Source: G965237725 sp965237725 (lineage in GTDB: Bacteria; Pseudomonadota; Gammaproteobacteria; Arenicellales; Poriferihabitantaceae). From it: a stretch of DNA of 64,000 nucleotides. The DNA lies in contig OZ250151.1 of the NCBI GenBank assembly GCA_965237725.1, positions 2,914,001-2,978,000 on the forward strand, given 5' to 3'. Positions 27,135-35,881 of the stretch are shown here, in pieces (position 1 is the stretch's first letter; each line of letters opens with the position of its first letter). The notes below the pieces were generated by a model. That model had not been told where the DNA came from. It searched no databases and saw only the letters and a program-made list of their open reading frames with translations. Made by a program: the position numbers and the translations under genes.

Positions 27135-27162
27135 CCTCAGATTTTTGCGCTAAAGTTTTATT

Positions 27163-27762
27163 ATGATTGGACATATACGCGGTAAACTATTGCAGAAACA
27201 GCCGCCTTTTCTTCTGGTTGATGTCAATGGCATTGGCTATGAACTGGAAGCGCCTATGTCGACGTTTTATGAATTGCCACCCGAGCAGAGCGAGGTGTCG
27301 CTGTACGCCCATCTGGTTGTAAGAGAAGATGCCCAGCTTTTGTATGGGTTTTCCGACCAGAGTCAACGCGAAATGTTCAGGAGCCTGCTAAAAGTCAGCG
27401 GAATAGGACCCAGGGTTGCATTGGCCATATTGTCTACTTTTAACACCAGGGAGTTTGTAAAATGCATCCAGTATGAAGATACCGGGGCGTTAACCCGGGT
27501 TCCCGGAATTGGAAAGAAAACCGCTGAACGTATGATTATTGACTTGCGCGATCGAATCAGTTTGACTGATAGTGAAATGACTCAATCCATAGATCCGTCC
27601 CGTGAAATTCCGGATAACCCAGTTGAAGATGCCGTGGGTGCCCTGGTGGCATTGGGCTATAAACCTGTTGATGCCAGCCGCGCCGTCAATGCGGTAAAAA
27701 GCCAGAGTGAACAACGTGATGACCTTATCCGTAATGCATTACAATTTTTGACTTCAAGATGA
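27163..27762 (+). CDS. ruvA: Holliday junction branch migration protein RuvA
   Basis: 199-residue tetrameric junction-binding protein. It begins MIGHIRGKLL, with an OB domain, followed by the helix-hairpin-helix motifs LLKVSGIGPRVALAILS and LTRVPGIGKKTAERMIIDLRD. A C-terminal three-helix domain that contacts RuvB (EDAVGALVALGYKP) follows a flexible linker. The length is normal. Confidence 0.97.
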   Translation: MIGHIRGKLLQKQPPFLLVDVNGIGYELEAPMSTFYELPPEQSEVSLYAHLVVREDAQLLYGFSDQSQREMFRSLLKVSGIGPRVALAILSTFNTREFVKCIQYEDTGALTRVPGIGKKTAERMIIDLRDRISLTDSEMTQSIDPSREIPDNPVEDAVGALVALGYKPVDASRAVNAVKSQSEQRDDLIRNALQFLTSR

Positions 27763-27815
27763 TTGACGCAAAATGATTGAAGCAAGATGATTGAATCCAG
27801 GGCAATTAAAATTAA

Positions 27816-28871
27816 ATGAACGAAGCCAATCCATTATTATCGCCCGAGTCCGATAGTGATTCGAGCCATGAACAAATGCTCGACCGAAGCCTGCGTCCGG
27901 GACGACTGGATGAATTTATCGGTCAGCCCAATACCAAAGAACAGCTCGAGATTTTTATCCAGGCTGCCCGGCAACGGAGTGAAGCGCTGGATCACGTGTT
28001 GATATTTGGCCCGCCAGGTTTGGGTAAGACCACACTGGCATTTATTCTGGCCACTGAAATGGGCGCAAAATTACGTCAGACGTCGGGGCCCGTGCTGGAA
28101 AAAGCCGGTGATCTTGCCGCCATCCTCACCAATCTTGAAGCTGGCGATGTTTTGTTCATTGATGAAATTCACCGGCTCAGTCCGGCCATCGAAGAAATCC
28201 TGTATCCCGCCCTTGAAGACTACAACCTCGACATCATGATTGGCGAAGGCCCGGCAGCACGATCGATCAAATTGAACCTGCCGCCATTTACCCTGGTCGG
28301 TGCAACCACCCGTGCAGGTTTATTAACATCACCATTGCGCGATCGGTTCGGCATCGTTCAACGTTTACAATTTTATTCATCAGACGAGTTGTCCTCCATT
28401 GTGGAACGTTCAGCAAAATTGCTGAAAATTGAATATGACCTGGACGGCGTACGCGCTATTGCCAGGCGCTCCAGGGGCACCCCACGAATTGCAAATCGTT
28501 TGTTACGCAGGGTCCGCGATTATACTCAGGTCAAAAGTGATGGCAGATTAAACCAGACTATTGCTGATGCTGCGCTGGATATGCTCGAGGTAGATAGCTA
28601 CGGCCTCGACCTCCTCGATAGAAATCTGTTGTTGGCTATTATGGAAAAATTTGATGGTGGGCCAGTGGGGATTGATAGTATCGCCGCTGCCATCGGCGAA
28701 GAACGGGGAACTATTGAAGATGTAATCGAACCCTATTTGATCCAGCAGGGTTATCTGATGCGAACACCGCGGGGGCGAATAGCCACTAAAACGGCATGGA
28801 GACACATGGGATTAAGCATGCCATCCGAAGTTGCCAGCCGACAACAGAATCTGTTTCCCGAAGATGATTAG
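27816..28871 (+). CDS. ruvB: Holliday junction helicase RuvB
   Basis: 351-residue AAA+ motor that drives branch migration with RuvA. It has Walker A FGPPGLGKTTL (about 63-73), Walker B VLFIDEIHRL, sensor 1 LVGATTRAGLLTSPLRDRFG with the arginine finger, and a winged helix near the end (IEPYLIQQGYLMRTPRGR). It follows ruvA after about 50 bp and is intact. Confidence 0.97.
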   Translation: MNEANPLLSPESDSDSSHEQMLDRSLRPGRLDEFIGQPNTKEQLEIFIQAARQRSEALDHVLIFGPPGLGKTTLAFILATEMGAKLRQTSGPVLEKAGDLAAILTNLEAGDVLFIDEIHRLSPAIEEILYPALEDYNLDIMIGEGPAARSIKLNLPPFTLVGATTRAGLLTSPLRDRFGIVQRLQFYSSDELSSIVERSAKLLKIEYDLDGVRAIARRSRGTPRIANRLLRRVRDYTQVKSDGRLNQTIADAALDMLEVDSYGLDLLDRNLLLAIMEKFDGGPVGIDSIAAAIGEERGTIEDVIEPYLIQQGYLMRTPRGRIATKTAWRHMGLSMPSEVASRQQNLFPEDD

Positions 28872-28973
28872 TCGACGCTGGATCAGTATTCAGCCACAGT
28901 TCATTGGTTGTTGGCTACATTTGTTGGTAAATTCGGATTTTTGCATCGGTGTTGAATTGGCAGGCTAAGTTCC

Positions 28974-29369
28974 GTGTTTTCGATTCCAGTTCAAATTAAT
29001 TATGAAGATACAGATGCTGGTGGGGTGGTTTATTATGCCAACTATCTGGCATATATGGAGCGGGTCCGAAATGCGTATTTACGCGAAAAAGGATATCCGC
29101 TTAGGCTGCTTGCAGAAGAACACGGCCTGTTGTTTGTCGTTACCGATGCGAAATTAAAATATTTGTCACCGGCTCAGCTGGATGATTTATTGCAGGTGAC
29201 GCTGGAAATTGAAAAACTGAGTGGCGCCGGAATGGTATTTGGACACCGGGTGTTGCGTGGTGAGGAATGTCTGGTGAGGGGTGAAATAAAATTAGCCATA
29301 CTCAACAACAAATCATTCCAGCCATGTCGAATACCGCAGTTTTTACGAAACAGTTTAGCTGACGAGTAA
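28974..29369 (+). CDS. ybgC: Tol-Pal-associated acyl-CoA thioesterase YbgC
   Basis: 131-residue hotdog-fold 4-hydroxybenzoyl-CoA thioesterase family member. The catalytic loop YEDTDAGGVVYYANYLAYMERVR carries the conserved Asp. The start is GTG at 28974, just before the conserved FSIPVQINYED. It regularly heads the tol-pal cluster and is thought to act in phospholipid metabolism linked to the Tol system. It is followed by tolQ after 145 AT-rich bases that may hold a separate promoter. Confidence 0.92.
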   Translation: MFSIPVQINYEDTDAGGVVYYANYLAYMERVRNAYLREKGYPLRLLAEEHGLLFVVTDAKLKYLSPAQLDDLLQVTLEIEKLSGAGMVFGHRVLRGEECLVRGEIKLAILNNKSFQPCRIPQFLRNSLADE

Positions 29370-29514
29370 AAATTTATTTGTCGAAGTGGACCGTAGCTGT
29401 AAAATCAAAGATTAAAATAGTATTAAAGGTTTGTTTTAATTCAAGACAATAATCAATAAAACAGTATTCAATAAAAGCATATTCAATAATAAGTTCATTC
29501 GGTCAATCATACCC

Positions 29515-30216
29515 ATGCCTATAGAAGCAGCATTACCACAAAATCCATCCATTCTTCATCTCATAATCAATGCCAGCATACCTGTGCAGATTGTAATGTT
29601 GTTGTTGTTACTGGCTTCGATAATTTCCTGGTATATGATCGATCGTAAACGCACATCATACAAGCGATGGGTCAACGTTGCTGACGATTTTGAAGATCAA
29701 TTCTGGTCGGGTGGTGAAATGAAAAAGATTTACCACGAATGGAGCGACCGGCGAGAACCCGAAGGCATCGTGAACATATTTTTAGCTGGGTTCAGGGAAT
29801 TTAACCGTCTGGTTCAGAAAAATAACGTTGATCGCGCACACATGGTTGACGGTGTCCACCGGTCGATGCGGGTGGCATTAAGCCGGGAGGTTGCGAATCT
29901 GGAATCGAACCTTTCATTTTTGGCAACGGTTGGTTCGACAAGTCCTTACGTTGGATTGTTCGGAACGGTTTGGGGGATCATGAATTCATTTCAATCTCTT
30001 GGCACCATGCAGCAGGTAACCATTGCCACGGTGGCGCCGGGAATTGCTGAAGCATTGATCGCAACGGCCATGGGTTTGTTTGCGGCCATACCCGCAGTTA
30101 TCGCCTATAACAATTTTGCCAATACTACGGAAAGACTAAACAATCGCTATGAGATATTTATGGAAGAATTTTTGAGCATTGTTAGTCGTCAGGATATAGG
30201 AGGACAGACCGAATGA
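29515..30216 (+). CDS. tolQ: Tol-Pal system proton channel subunit TolQ
   Basis: 233 residues with three membrane helices (about 18-40, 137-160 and 172-195) of the MotA/TolQ/ExbB family. The conserved LATVGSTSPYVGLFGTVWGIM and the last helix (IAEALIATAMGLFAAIPAVIAYN) line the proton path. With TolR and TolA it energises outer-membrane constriction at division. The stop overlaps the tolR start by four bases. Confidence 0.96.
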   Translation: MPIEAALPQNPSILHLIINASIPVQIVMLLLLLASIISWYMIDRKRTSYKRWVNVADDFEDQFWSGGEMKKIYHEWSDRREPEGIVNIFLAGFREFNRLVQKNNVDRAHMVDGVHRSMRVALSREVANLESNLSFLATVGSTSPYVGLFGTVWGIMNSFQSLGTMQQVTIATVAPGIAEALIATAMGLFAAIPAVIAYNNFANTTERLNNRYEIFMEEFLSIVSRQDIGGQTE

Positions 30217-30641
30217 GCCAGTCCCGTTATGGTCGAAAAAAGCGGTTAATGTCTGAGATCAACGTCGTACCTTATATCGATGTCATGCTGGTGTTGCTAA
30301 TCATTTTTATGGTTACTGCGCCATTGCTGAGTACCGGTGTCAAGATTGAGTTACCCAAAGCAGTTTCGGAACCTATAGAGAACCAGGATGAAGAACCCTT
30401 TGTGATTACCGTGGATGAGGATGGAAATTATTATCTAAATGACGATGAGTCACAGATTGCTGATCAAAGAGATATCGAAGTGAAAGCGCGGGCGGTGCTT
30501 TCACGAAATCCCACTCTGCCGTTTCTGGTCAGGGGTGATGCCTCAGCCAAATATTCTTATGTGATTGATGCAATGGTGTTATTGCAACGCGCGGGAGTAG
30601 ATTCTGTTGGCCTGGTTACTGATCTGCCCGAGATTCAATAA
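30213..30641 (+). CDS. tolR: Tol-Pal system protein TolR
   Basis: 142 residues: one N-terminal membrane helix carrying the essential Asp in VVPYIDVMLVLLIIFMVTAP, then a periplasmic domain ending RAGVDSVGLVTDLPE. ExbD/TolR family; it couples the proton flux through TolQ to TolA. It overlaps tolQ by four bases and tolA starts 7 bp after its stop. Confidence 0.96.
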   Translation: MSQSRYGRKKRLMSEINVVPYIDVMLVLLIIFMVTAPLLSTGVKIELPKAVSEPIENQDEEPFVITVDEDGNYYLNDDESQIADQRDIEVKARAVLSRNPTLPFLVRGDASAKYSYVIDAMVLLQRAGVDSVGLVTDLPEIQ

Positions 30642-30648
30642 ACGCATA

Positions 30649-31491
30649 ATGAAAGAAAGCGTTCGGCGATTTGCACTATTTGTAAAATCAGCATTATTCA
30701 CTATTGTTATTCACGGAATTTTGCTGGCAGCCTTGCTGGTCGGACTATGGTGGCCATTTTCCGAGGAAAAATTTGAGCGCGGCAGTGTGCAGCCGATACA
30801 GGCAAAAGCAATATCTATGGAAGAAATACAACAACAAGTTGATGTTCAGGAAGATAAAATTGAAGAGCAAAAAGCGATTGCTGAGAATCTGGAAGAATTG
30901 AAAGTAAAACAGGAAGAAGAAAAGAAAAAGCTCGAAGAGCTGGAAGTAAAGAAACAGGAAGAAGAGAAAAAACAGGAAGAGCTAAAAATTCAAAACAAGC
31001 TTGCTGAAGAGAAAAAGCTTGAAGAGGAAAAGAAAAAGAAACTGGAAGAAGAAAAGAAACGTAAAGAAGATGAGAAGAAGAAAAAATTAGAGGAAGAAAA
31101 GAAACGAATAGAAGCTGAAAAAAAGAAAGCGGCTGATGAGAAACGAAAACGTGAAGCGGCGTTAAAAGAGCAGCTTGAAGCTGAGCAAACCGCAAGTGAA
31201 GCAGCGAATGCTATGTACTCACTGAAAGATCGTATCAGAGCCGCCATAGAAAGAAACTGGATCCGACCATCGAGCAGCATAGTTGGGCTACAAGCAACCA
31301 TAAGAGTTAGATTGTCACAGGGCGGTGATGTATTATCAGCAAATGTGGTAAAAAGCAGCGGTAACCAGTTTTTTGATCGATCAGCTGAGGTTGCAGTCAA
31401 TAAGGCGTCACCGCTGCCGTTTCCAGCGAACCCGAAATACTATAAATTTATAAACGAACTTGATCTTGAATTTAATCCTGATGACTATTAG
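30649..31491 (+). CDS. tolA: Cell envelope integrity protein TolA
   Basis: 280 residues. The start is set at ATG 30649, just after tolR; a longer frame to 30607 would overlap tolR and lacks family support. It has one membrane helix (about 10-35), a long Glu/Lys-rich alpha-helical rod (about 55-185, with EEEKK/KKLEE repeats) that spans the periplasm, and a C-terminal TolA domain (LKDRIRAAIERNWIRP) that binds TolB and Pal. The rod is rich in Lys and Glu and poor in Ala, and is shorter than in E. coli. Confidence 0.93.
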   Translation: MKESVRRFALFVKSALFTIVIHGILLAALLVGLWWPFSEEKFERGSVQPIQAKAISMEEIQQQVDVQEDKIEEQKAIAENLEELKVKQEEEKKKLEELEVKKQEEEKKQEELKIQNKLAEEKKLEEEKKKKLEEEKKRKEDEKKKKLEEEKKRIEAEKKKAADEKRKREAALKEQLEAEQTASEAANAMYSLKDRIRAAIERNWIRPSSSIVGLQATIRVRLSQGGDVLSANVVKSSGNQFFDRSAEVAVNKASPLPFPANPKYYKFINELDLEFNPDDY

Positions 31492-32845
31492 CAAGAAATT
31501 TAGCCTCAACAAACAGTGCCTATTAACTGAGCTTGCTTCGATCAGTGCTCCGGTGATTGCCCTATTGATTGGGCTAGGTTTCTTCAGTTTCCCCCAGCCT
31601 GGGCATGCAGTGTTGACCATTGAAATAAATAAAGGGGAGGTTGCCGGCATCCCAATCGCCATCGTGCCATTTTCCATGGCAGGTGTCAGTCCTAATGAAT
31701 TGCAACCCACAGAAATTGTTGATGCGGATCTGGGGTTCAGCGGGCGATTCGAGTCGATTCCAGGTACAAGTTTCCTGAGTTCGCCTCATGACCTGGTATC
31801 TGTGCAATATAAAGACTGGCGACTGATTAAAGCCGAAGCCCTGGTTGTTGGAAAAGTAATCAATATTGGTAACGACCAGTATGAAGTCAGATTCAGACTA
31901 ATTGACGTATTTCGCGAAAAACAGCTGGCGGGTCAAAAATTTATCGTTCCTGCGAATAAGTTACGCAAGGTATCCCATCAGATTAGCGATATCATTTATG
32001 AAAAACTGACCGGTAAAGCAGGGGCATTCGACACCAAGATTGCCTATGTAACCGTTCAGGGAGACGAACCAAATCGACAGTATTTACTTCAGGTTGCGGA
32101 CTCGGATGGTTGGGGTGCCAAAACCATCCTCGAATCTACCCAGCCGATACTCTCACCAGCCTGGTCTGTGGATGGCAGCCGTCTGGCCTATGTTTCATTC
32201 GAAAAAAAGCGTTCCATGATATTTGTTCAGGATATCTGGACCGGGCAACGGAATCTGATCGCGGAATTCGAAGGTATTAACAGTGCACCGGCCTGGTCAC
32301 CGGATGGCAGAAAACTAGCATTAACCTTGTCAAAAGATGGCAATCCCGAAATTTACCTGTTTGATATGGCGTCATCGAAACTCACTCGATTGACCCGACA
32401 TACTGCCATTGATACCGAACCCACGTGGTCCCCAGATGGGCGTTCCATCGTGTTCACATCCGGCAGATCTGGTGGCGCCCAAATTTATCAAATGTCAGCG
32501 GAGGGTGGTGCTGCGCGCAGATTGACATTTGAAGGCAGCTACAATGCCGGAGCCTCTTTTTCACCGGATGGTCGTTCGCTGGTTCTGATCACCAATCAGG
32601 GTCAAGGTTATAAGGTCGGGATTTATTCGACCCGAGACCATTCAATTCGTGAGCTGACTCGAACCCAGCAAGATGAATCGCCGACATTCGCGCCCAATGG
32701 CGATGTAATTATGTACGCAACTCAAAAAGCAGGTCGCAATGTTCTGGCCACGGTTTCCGCCGATGGGCAGGTACAACAAACGCTCAAATTCCAGCAAGGC
32801 TCTGTTCGAGAACCAGCCTGGTCTCCATTTAATCGCAAACTCTAG
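31481..32845 (+). CDS. tolB: Tol-Pal system beta-propeller protein TolB
   Basis: 454 residues starting at ATG 31481 inside the end of tolA (11-base overlap). An upstream in-frame ATG at 31460 lies deeper in tolA and adds only seven residues. A signal sequence ends near PGHA. Then come the TolB N-terminal domain (GVSPNELQPTEIVDADLGFSG) and a six-bladed propeller with repeats such as SPAWSVDGSRLAYVSF, APAWSPDGRKLALTLS and EPTWSPDGRSIVFTS. It shuttles between Pal and TolA in the periplasm. Confidence 0.95.
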   Translation: MTISKKFSLNKQCLLTELASISAPVIALLIGLGFFSFPQPGHAVLTIEINKGEVAGIPIAIVPFSMAGVSPNELQPTEIVDADLGFSGRFESIPGTSFLSSPHDLVSVQYKDWRLIKAEALVVGKVINIGNDQYEVRFRLIDVFREKQLAGQKFIVPANKLRKVSHQISDIIYEKLTGKAGAFDTKIAYVTVQGDEPNRQYLLQVADSDGWGAKTILESTQPILSPAWSVDGSRLAYVSFEKKRSMIFVQDIWTGQRNLIAEFEGINSAPAWSPDGRKLALTLSKDGNPEIYLFDMASSKLTRLTRHTAIDTEPTWSPDGRSIVFTSGRSGGAQIYQMSAEGGAARRLTFEGSYNAGASFSPDGRSLVLITNQGQGYKVGIYSTRDHSIRELTRTQQDESPTFAPNGDVIMYATQKAGRNVLATVSADGQVQQTLKFQQGSVREPAWSPFNRKL

Positions 32846-32856
32846 AGGAATTTATT

Positions 32857-33360
32857 ATGTTTAATATTCGATCATTTTTAATAGTTTTAGTCGCCAGCTT
32901 CGCTATCTCTGCCTGTGGTGGACGAAAAGCAGTTGATGATGACATCACTGCTGAATCCGTTGGCGGTACCGCGGGGTCTTCCGGATTGGACGGCAGCGGC
33001 CTAAGTGGTAGTTCTTCACTTGAAGGTGACCTGTTAAATAGTCGGGTGATTTATTTTGACTATGACAGCAGTAACCTGACCGCTGATAGCGAAGCTGTGG
33101 TTCAAGCCCATGCCCAATATCTGAGCGGCGCGACCGGGGTAAATATTATCCTCGAAGGTCATGCAGACGAACGCGGTACCCGTGAATACAATCTGGCATT
33201 GGGAGAAGATCGGGGCAAGGCTGTGGCAAACCTGATGCAGGCACTGGGTGTAAGCTCGGCTCGAATCCAGACCATTTCATATGGTGAAGAGCGTCCAGTT
33301 TCATTGGGTAGCGACGACAGCGCCTGGAGTTTAAACCGAAGGGTGGAAATACTCTATTAA
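32857..33360 (+). CDS. pal: Peptidoglycan-associated lipoprotein Pal
   Basis: 167 residues. The lipoprotein signal AISACGG places the lipidated Cys near residue 21. A Gly/Ser-rich linker and an OmpA-like domain follow: VIYFDYDSSNL, ILEGHADERGTREYNLALGEDRG and SYGEERP. The domain binds diaminopimelate in peptidoglycan, anchoring the outer membrane. It follows tolB by 11 bp. Length is normal. Confidence 0.96.
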   Translation: MFNIRSFLIVLVASFAISACGGRKAVDDDITAESVGGTAGSSGLDGSGLSGSSSLEGDLLNSRVIYFDYDSSNLTADSEAVVQAHAQYLSGATGVNIILEGHADERGTREYNLALGEDRGKAVANLMQALGVSSARIQTISYGEERPVSLGSDDSAWSLNRRVEILY

Positions 33361-33444
33361 CACTTTGACGCTAACCTGGTAGTTCAGACCAGGGCGATGC
33401 CGTAAACTAATAGCGTGTAAACGCAAAAATTTTGATTCAGAAAG

Positions 33445-34371
33445 ATGAATAAACAAGTCCGAATAATCCTTTTGACTATGCTCGCTATGCTTATTGCGGG
33501 TTGTGGTTCTACGCGTATTCCCGCCACTGTTCAGGTGGCTCAGCCCTCTGAACCCCAGAATCAGGATACCCTGAGACTGTTATCCGAATTGGCGGATATC
33601 AAAGAGGAGCTCAAACAATTGCGTAATGCTGTTGAAGAAGTTCAGTTTGAAACTGAAAACGCCAAGCGTCGTCAACAGGATTTATTTCAGGATCTGGATC
33701 GAAGATTAGTCAGCATCGAAAGAAATGATCGAATTTTGAATCCCCCGGTTATCGATCCGGTAACCGGGGAAGTTGTTGAGAATTCAGAATTTAATAGCAG
33801 CACAACCCAAAGTGGTCAGTCAGATAATCAGTCAGAAAATAATGGCGGGCTGTCTACGGAAGTGGTAGTAATCGATAGCAATTCAAATAATTCGACCACC
33901 GTCGACAGCATTGATCCAAACCAGGATACGACTTCCACAATTAATTCCACCATACAACCCACCACAGAATCAGCATCGGTGTCACTGGCAGAACAGGAAG
34001 CCTATGACCAGGCCTTTGATTTATTGAAGAAAAGCCGCTATGAAGATTCAATTGCCCAGTTTCAGCAATTCGCTGACAACTGGCCCACTAGCCAGTTAGC
34101 CGATGATGCCTATTACTGGATGTCTGAAGCAAGGTACGTCAATCGAGAATTTGAACTTGCCCTGACGGGTTTTAGAACCGTGGTCAGCCGATATCCAAAC
34201 AGTCAAAGAGTCCCCGAAGCGTTGTTAAAAGTTGGGTATATCCAATACGATATTGGCGCATACGAAGATGCCGCTGACACGTTCAAGGATATACTGGCGC
34301 GCTTCCCTGGCCACCAGGTTACCGTGCCCGCCCAGACCCGTCTGCGACGAATCGAAAGTACCATTCAATAA
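33445..34371 (+). CDS. cpoB: Division coordinator CpoB (YbgF), apparently a lipoprotein
   Basis: 308 residues. After a signal sequence comes a coiled coil (about 40-85), a long Ser/Asn/Thr-rich linker (about 105-185) and tetratricopeptide repeats (YDQAFDLLKKSRYEDSIAQF, DDAYYWMSEARY, ALLKVGYIQYDIG). CpoB links peptidoglycan synthesis and Tol-driven constriction. The signal ends LIAGCGS, a good lipobox, whereas the E. coli protein is soluble and periplasmic. It closes the tol-pal cluster and precedes tRNA-Lys as in E. coli. Confidence 0.9.
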   Translation: MNKQVRIILLTMLAMLIAGCGSTRIPATVQVAQPSEPQNQDTLRLLSELADIKEELKQLRNAVEEVQFETENAKRRQQDLFQDLDRRLVSIERNDRILNPPVIDPVTGEVVENSEFNSSTTQSGQSDNQSENNGGLSTEVVVIDSNSNNSTTVDSIDPNQDTTSTINSTIQPTTESASVSLAEQEAYDQAFDLLKKSRYEDSIAQFQQFADNWPTSQLADDAYYWMSEARYVNREFELALTGFRTVVSRYPNSQRVPEALLKVGYIQYDIGAYEDAADTFKDILARFPGHQVTVPAQTRLRRIESTIQ

Positions 34372-34515
34372 ATTTTGGACCAAACACATGTAATTTGGTT
34401 GGATTCACTATTTTTAGCCTGCAATTAGTTGTCCACACACCCAGATTATGTTTGACAGGGGTTAGCCATAAAAGGATAATCCCGCCTCCAATTTCCGAGC
34501 TAATCATAGAACTGC

Positions 34516-34521
34516 TATAGT
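34516..34521 (+). promoter_or_regulatory. Probable -10 box for tRNA-Lys
   Basis: TATAGT lies nine bases before the tRNA 5' end. No strong -35 is visible at normal spacing. Confidence 0.4.
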
Positions 34522-34530
34522 TAGCCAAAT

Positions 34531-34606
34531 GGGGCGTTAGCTCAGTTGGTAGAGCATCTGACTTTTAATCAGGTGGTCGTGGGTTCGAACCCCGCACGCC
34601 CCACCA
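34531..34606 (+). tRNA. tRNA-Lys (anticodon UUU)
   Basis: 76 nt including CCA. Acceptor GGGGCGT pairs with ACGCCCC. The D arm is TAGCTCAGTTGGTAGAGC. The anticodon stem TCTGA/TCAGG encloses the loop CTTTTAA with anticodon TTT. The TpsiC arm is GTGGGTTCGAACCCCGC. It sits behind cpoB, the conserved location, and the accessory island begins about ten bases downstream. Confidence 0.97.
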
Positions 34607-34616
34607 TTTTTTCAGG

Positions 34617-35509
34617 TACTGTCAAATTAACGCCTGTTGACGCACAATTCATGGATGAATACATCAACCAACTTATACAAACGCCACCGATTCCCACCCG
34701 ATATTATTCAATACGCGGTCTGGCTGTATTATAGATTCAATCTCAGTCATCGAGATATCGAAGATTTACTGGCACAAAAAGGAATTATAGTTAGTTACGA
34801 ATCAATCCGTTTGTGGTGTTACAAGTTTGGACATGAGTATTCACGGAAATTGAAACGAAAACACCAAGGATTTGGTGATACTTTTTACATTGATGAGGTT
34901 TTTATAAAGATTCAAGGAAAACAACAATACTTATGGCGAGCCGTTGATCAGGACGGCGAAGTGGTAGATATATTTCTTCAGAAATGTAGGGATGGCAAGG
35001 CAGCAAAACGCTTCTTCAGGCGCCTTCTCAATCGACATCAAGGAGAGCCCAGAAACATCGTAACAGATAAATTGAGAAGTTATGGGGCAGCCCATCGAGA
35101 ACTGATCCCGGATGCGATTCACGATACTTCTCAGTATGCCAATAATCGGGCGGAGCTATCCCATCAACCAACACGCGTGCGCGAACGGGTTATGAGAAAA
35201 TTTAAGTCGATGATTCAGGCGCAACGTTTCTTAACTGTTCATGCAGCGGTACAGAATCAATTTACACGAAGTGTCCTAAAGGTTCCTACATTCCTACATC
35301 TATTCGACGTGGTCAATGGCGACAGAGATGGAAACGTGACTCTTGTCGAAAAGGTATTGACAGGTTAGCTGATGGGTTTGAGCCACAATGACATAATAAG
35401 CTATGATATATCGAAATTGAAGTAGTGAAAACCCACAACAGTTGAGTTTAAACGGAATTCATAGTATCTAATTTGTCACTTTTTTCCGAATTTTGTTAAC
35501 TTGTCAGTA
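34617..35509 (+). mobile_element. IS6-family insertion sequence next to tRNA-Lys
   Basis: The ends are proposed from imperfect inverted repeats TACTGTCAAATTAAC (34617-34631) and GTTAACTTGTCAGTA (35495-35509), which agree at 13 of 15 positions. They enclose one transposase gene and 141 bp of non-coding right end. An internal direct copy of the end motif (TATTGACAGGTTAGC, 35355-35369) spans the transposase stop. No 8-bp target duplication is seen, which suggests old insertion or rearrangement. Confidence 0.6.
34655..35368 (+). CDS. IS6-family transposase
   Basis: 237 residues from ATG 34655; upstream TTG and other frames overlap the inverted repeat. The IS6 pattern is clear: HTH region IIQYAVWLYYRFNLSHRDIEDLLA, SYESIRLWCYKFG, the first catalytic Asp in FYIDEVFIKIQGKQQYLWRAVD, the second in IVTDKLRSYGAA, and the catalytic Glu in NNRAELSHQPTRVRER. 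The frame is complete, so it may be active. IS6 elements move by replicative cointegration and readily capture neighbouring genes, which fits the adjoining island. Confidence 0.9.
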   Translation: MNTSTNLYKRHRFPPDIIQYAVWLYYRFNLSHRDIEDLLAQKGIIVSYESIRLWCYKFGHEYSRKLKRKHQGFGDTFYIDEVFIKIQGKQQYLWRAVDQDGEVVDIFLQKCRDGKAAKRFFRRLLNRHQGEPRNIVTDKLRSYGAAHRELIPDAIHDTSQYANNRAELSHQPTRVRERVMRKFKSMIQAQRFLTVHAAVQNQFTRSVLKVPTFLHLFDVVNGDRDGNVTLVEKVLTG

Positions 35510-35881
35510 TTAGAATCTTTATTACTAAAATTTGTTCAGGACATCTACCGAATGCAAACATAACAACTTCACTGTCTCTACATCATACTTGTCTCAACTT
35601 CATCGAATACGTTATGCAATTATTGCATGGTGCAACAATCTCCCAACCGACTATGTAACCGTTCAATAAATACAATACAATTATCATTTAAAATTTATAA
35701 TTAAATTGACAACAATTACAAAATGTTTTTTCACCACCAACTCGCTGTCACTGTAGCAATAGCGTAGATTATTGCACTGTTCGGGAAAAACACTTAAACA
35801 AATATTTCGCACCGATCTCGAATTAACTTATTGAAATTCTAAGTACATAATATAGCCACAACAATTATTGAGCAAAAAATA
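35510..35881. other. AT-rich intergenic region upstream of the CotH-like gene
   Basis: About 370 bp without a gene. It contains a perfect palindrome ATGCAAT-T-ATTGCAT (35614-35628), a possible operator, and probably the promoter of the cotH-DUF4956-VTC group. Base composition is clearly richer in A and T than the tol-pal block. Confidence 0.4.

Noticed and set aside
30880..31160. Possible tandem DNA repeat in tolA
   Set aside because: The purine-rich repeats are coding for the alpha-helical rod and vary between units; no exact tandem unit was seen.
30815..31400. Long minus-strand frames across tolA
   Set aside because: They mirror the low-complexity Glu/Lys rod of TolA and have Ser/Phe/Leu runs typical of such shadows.
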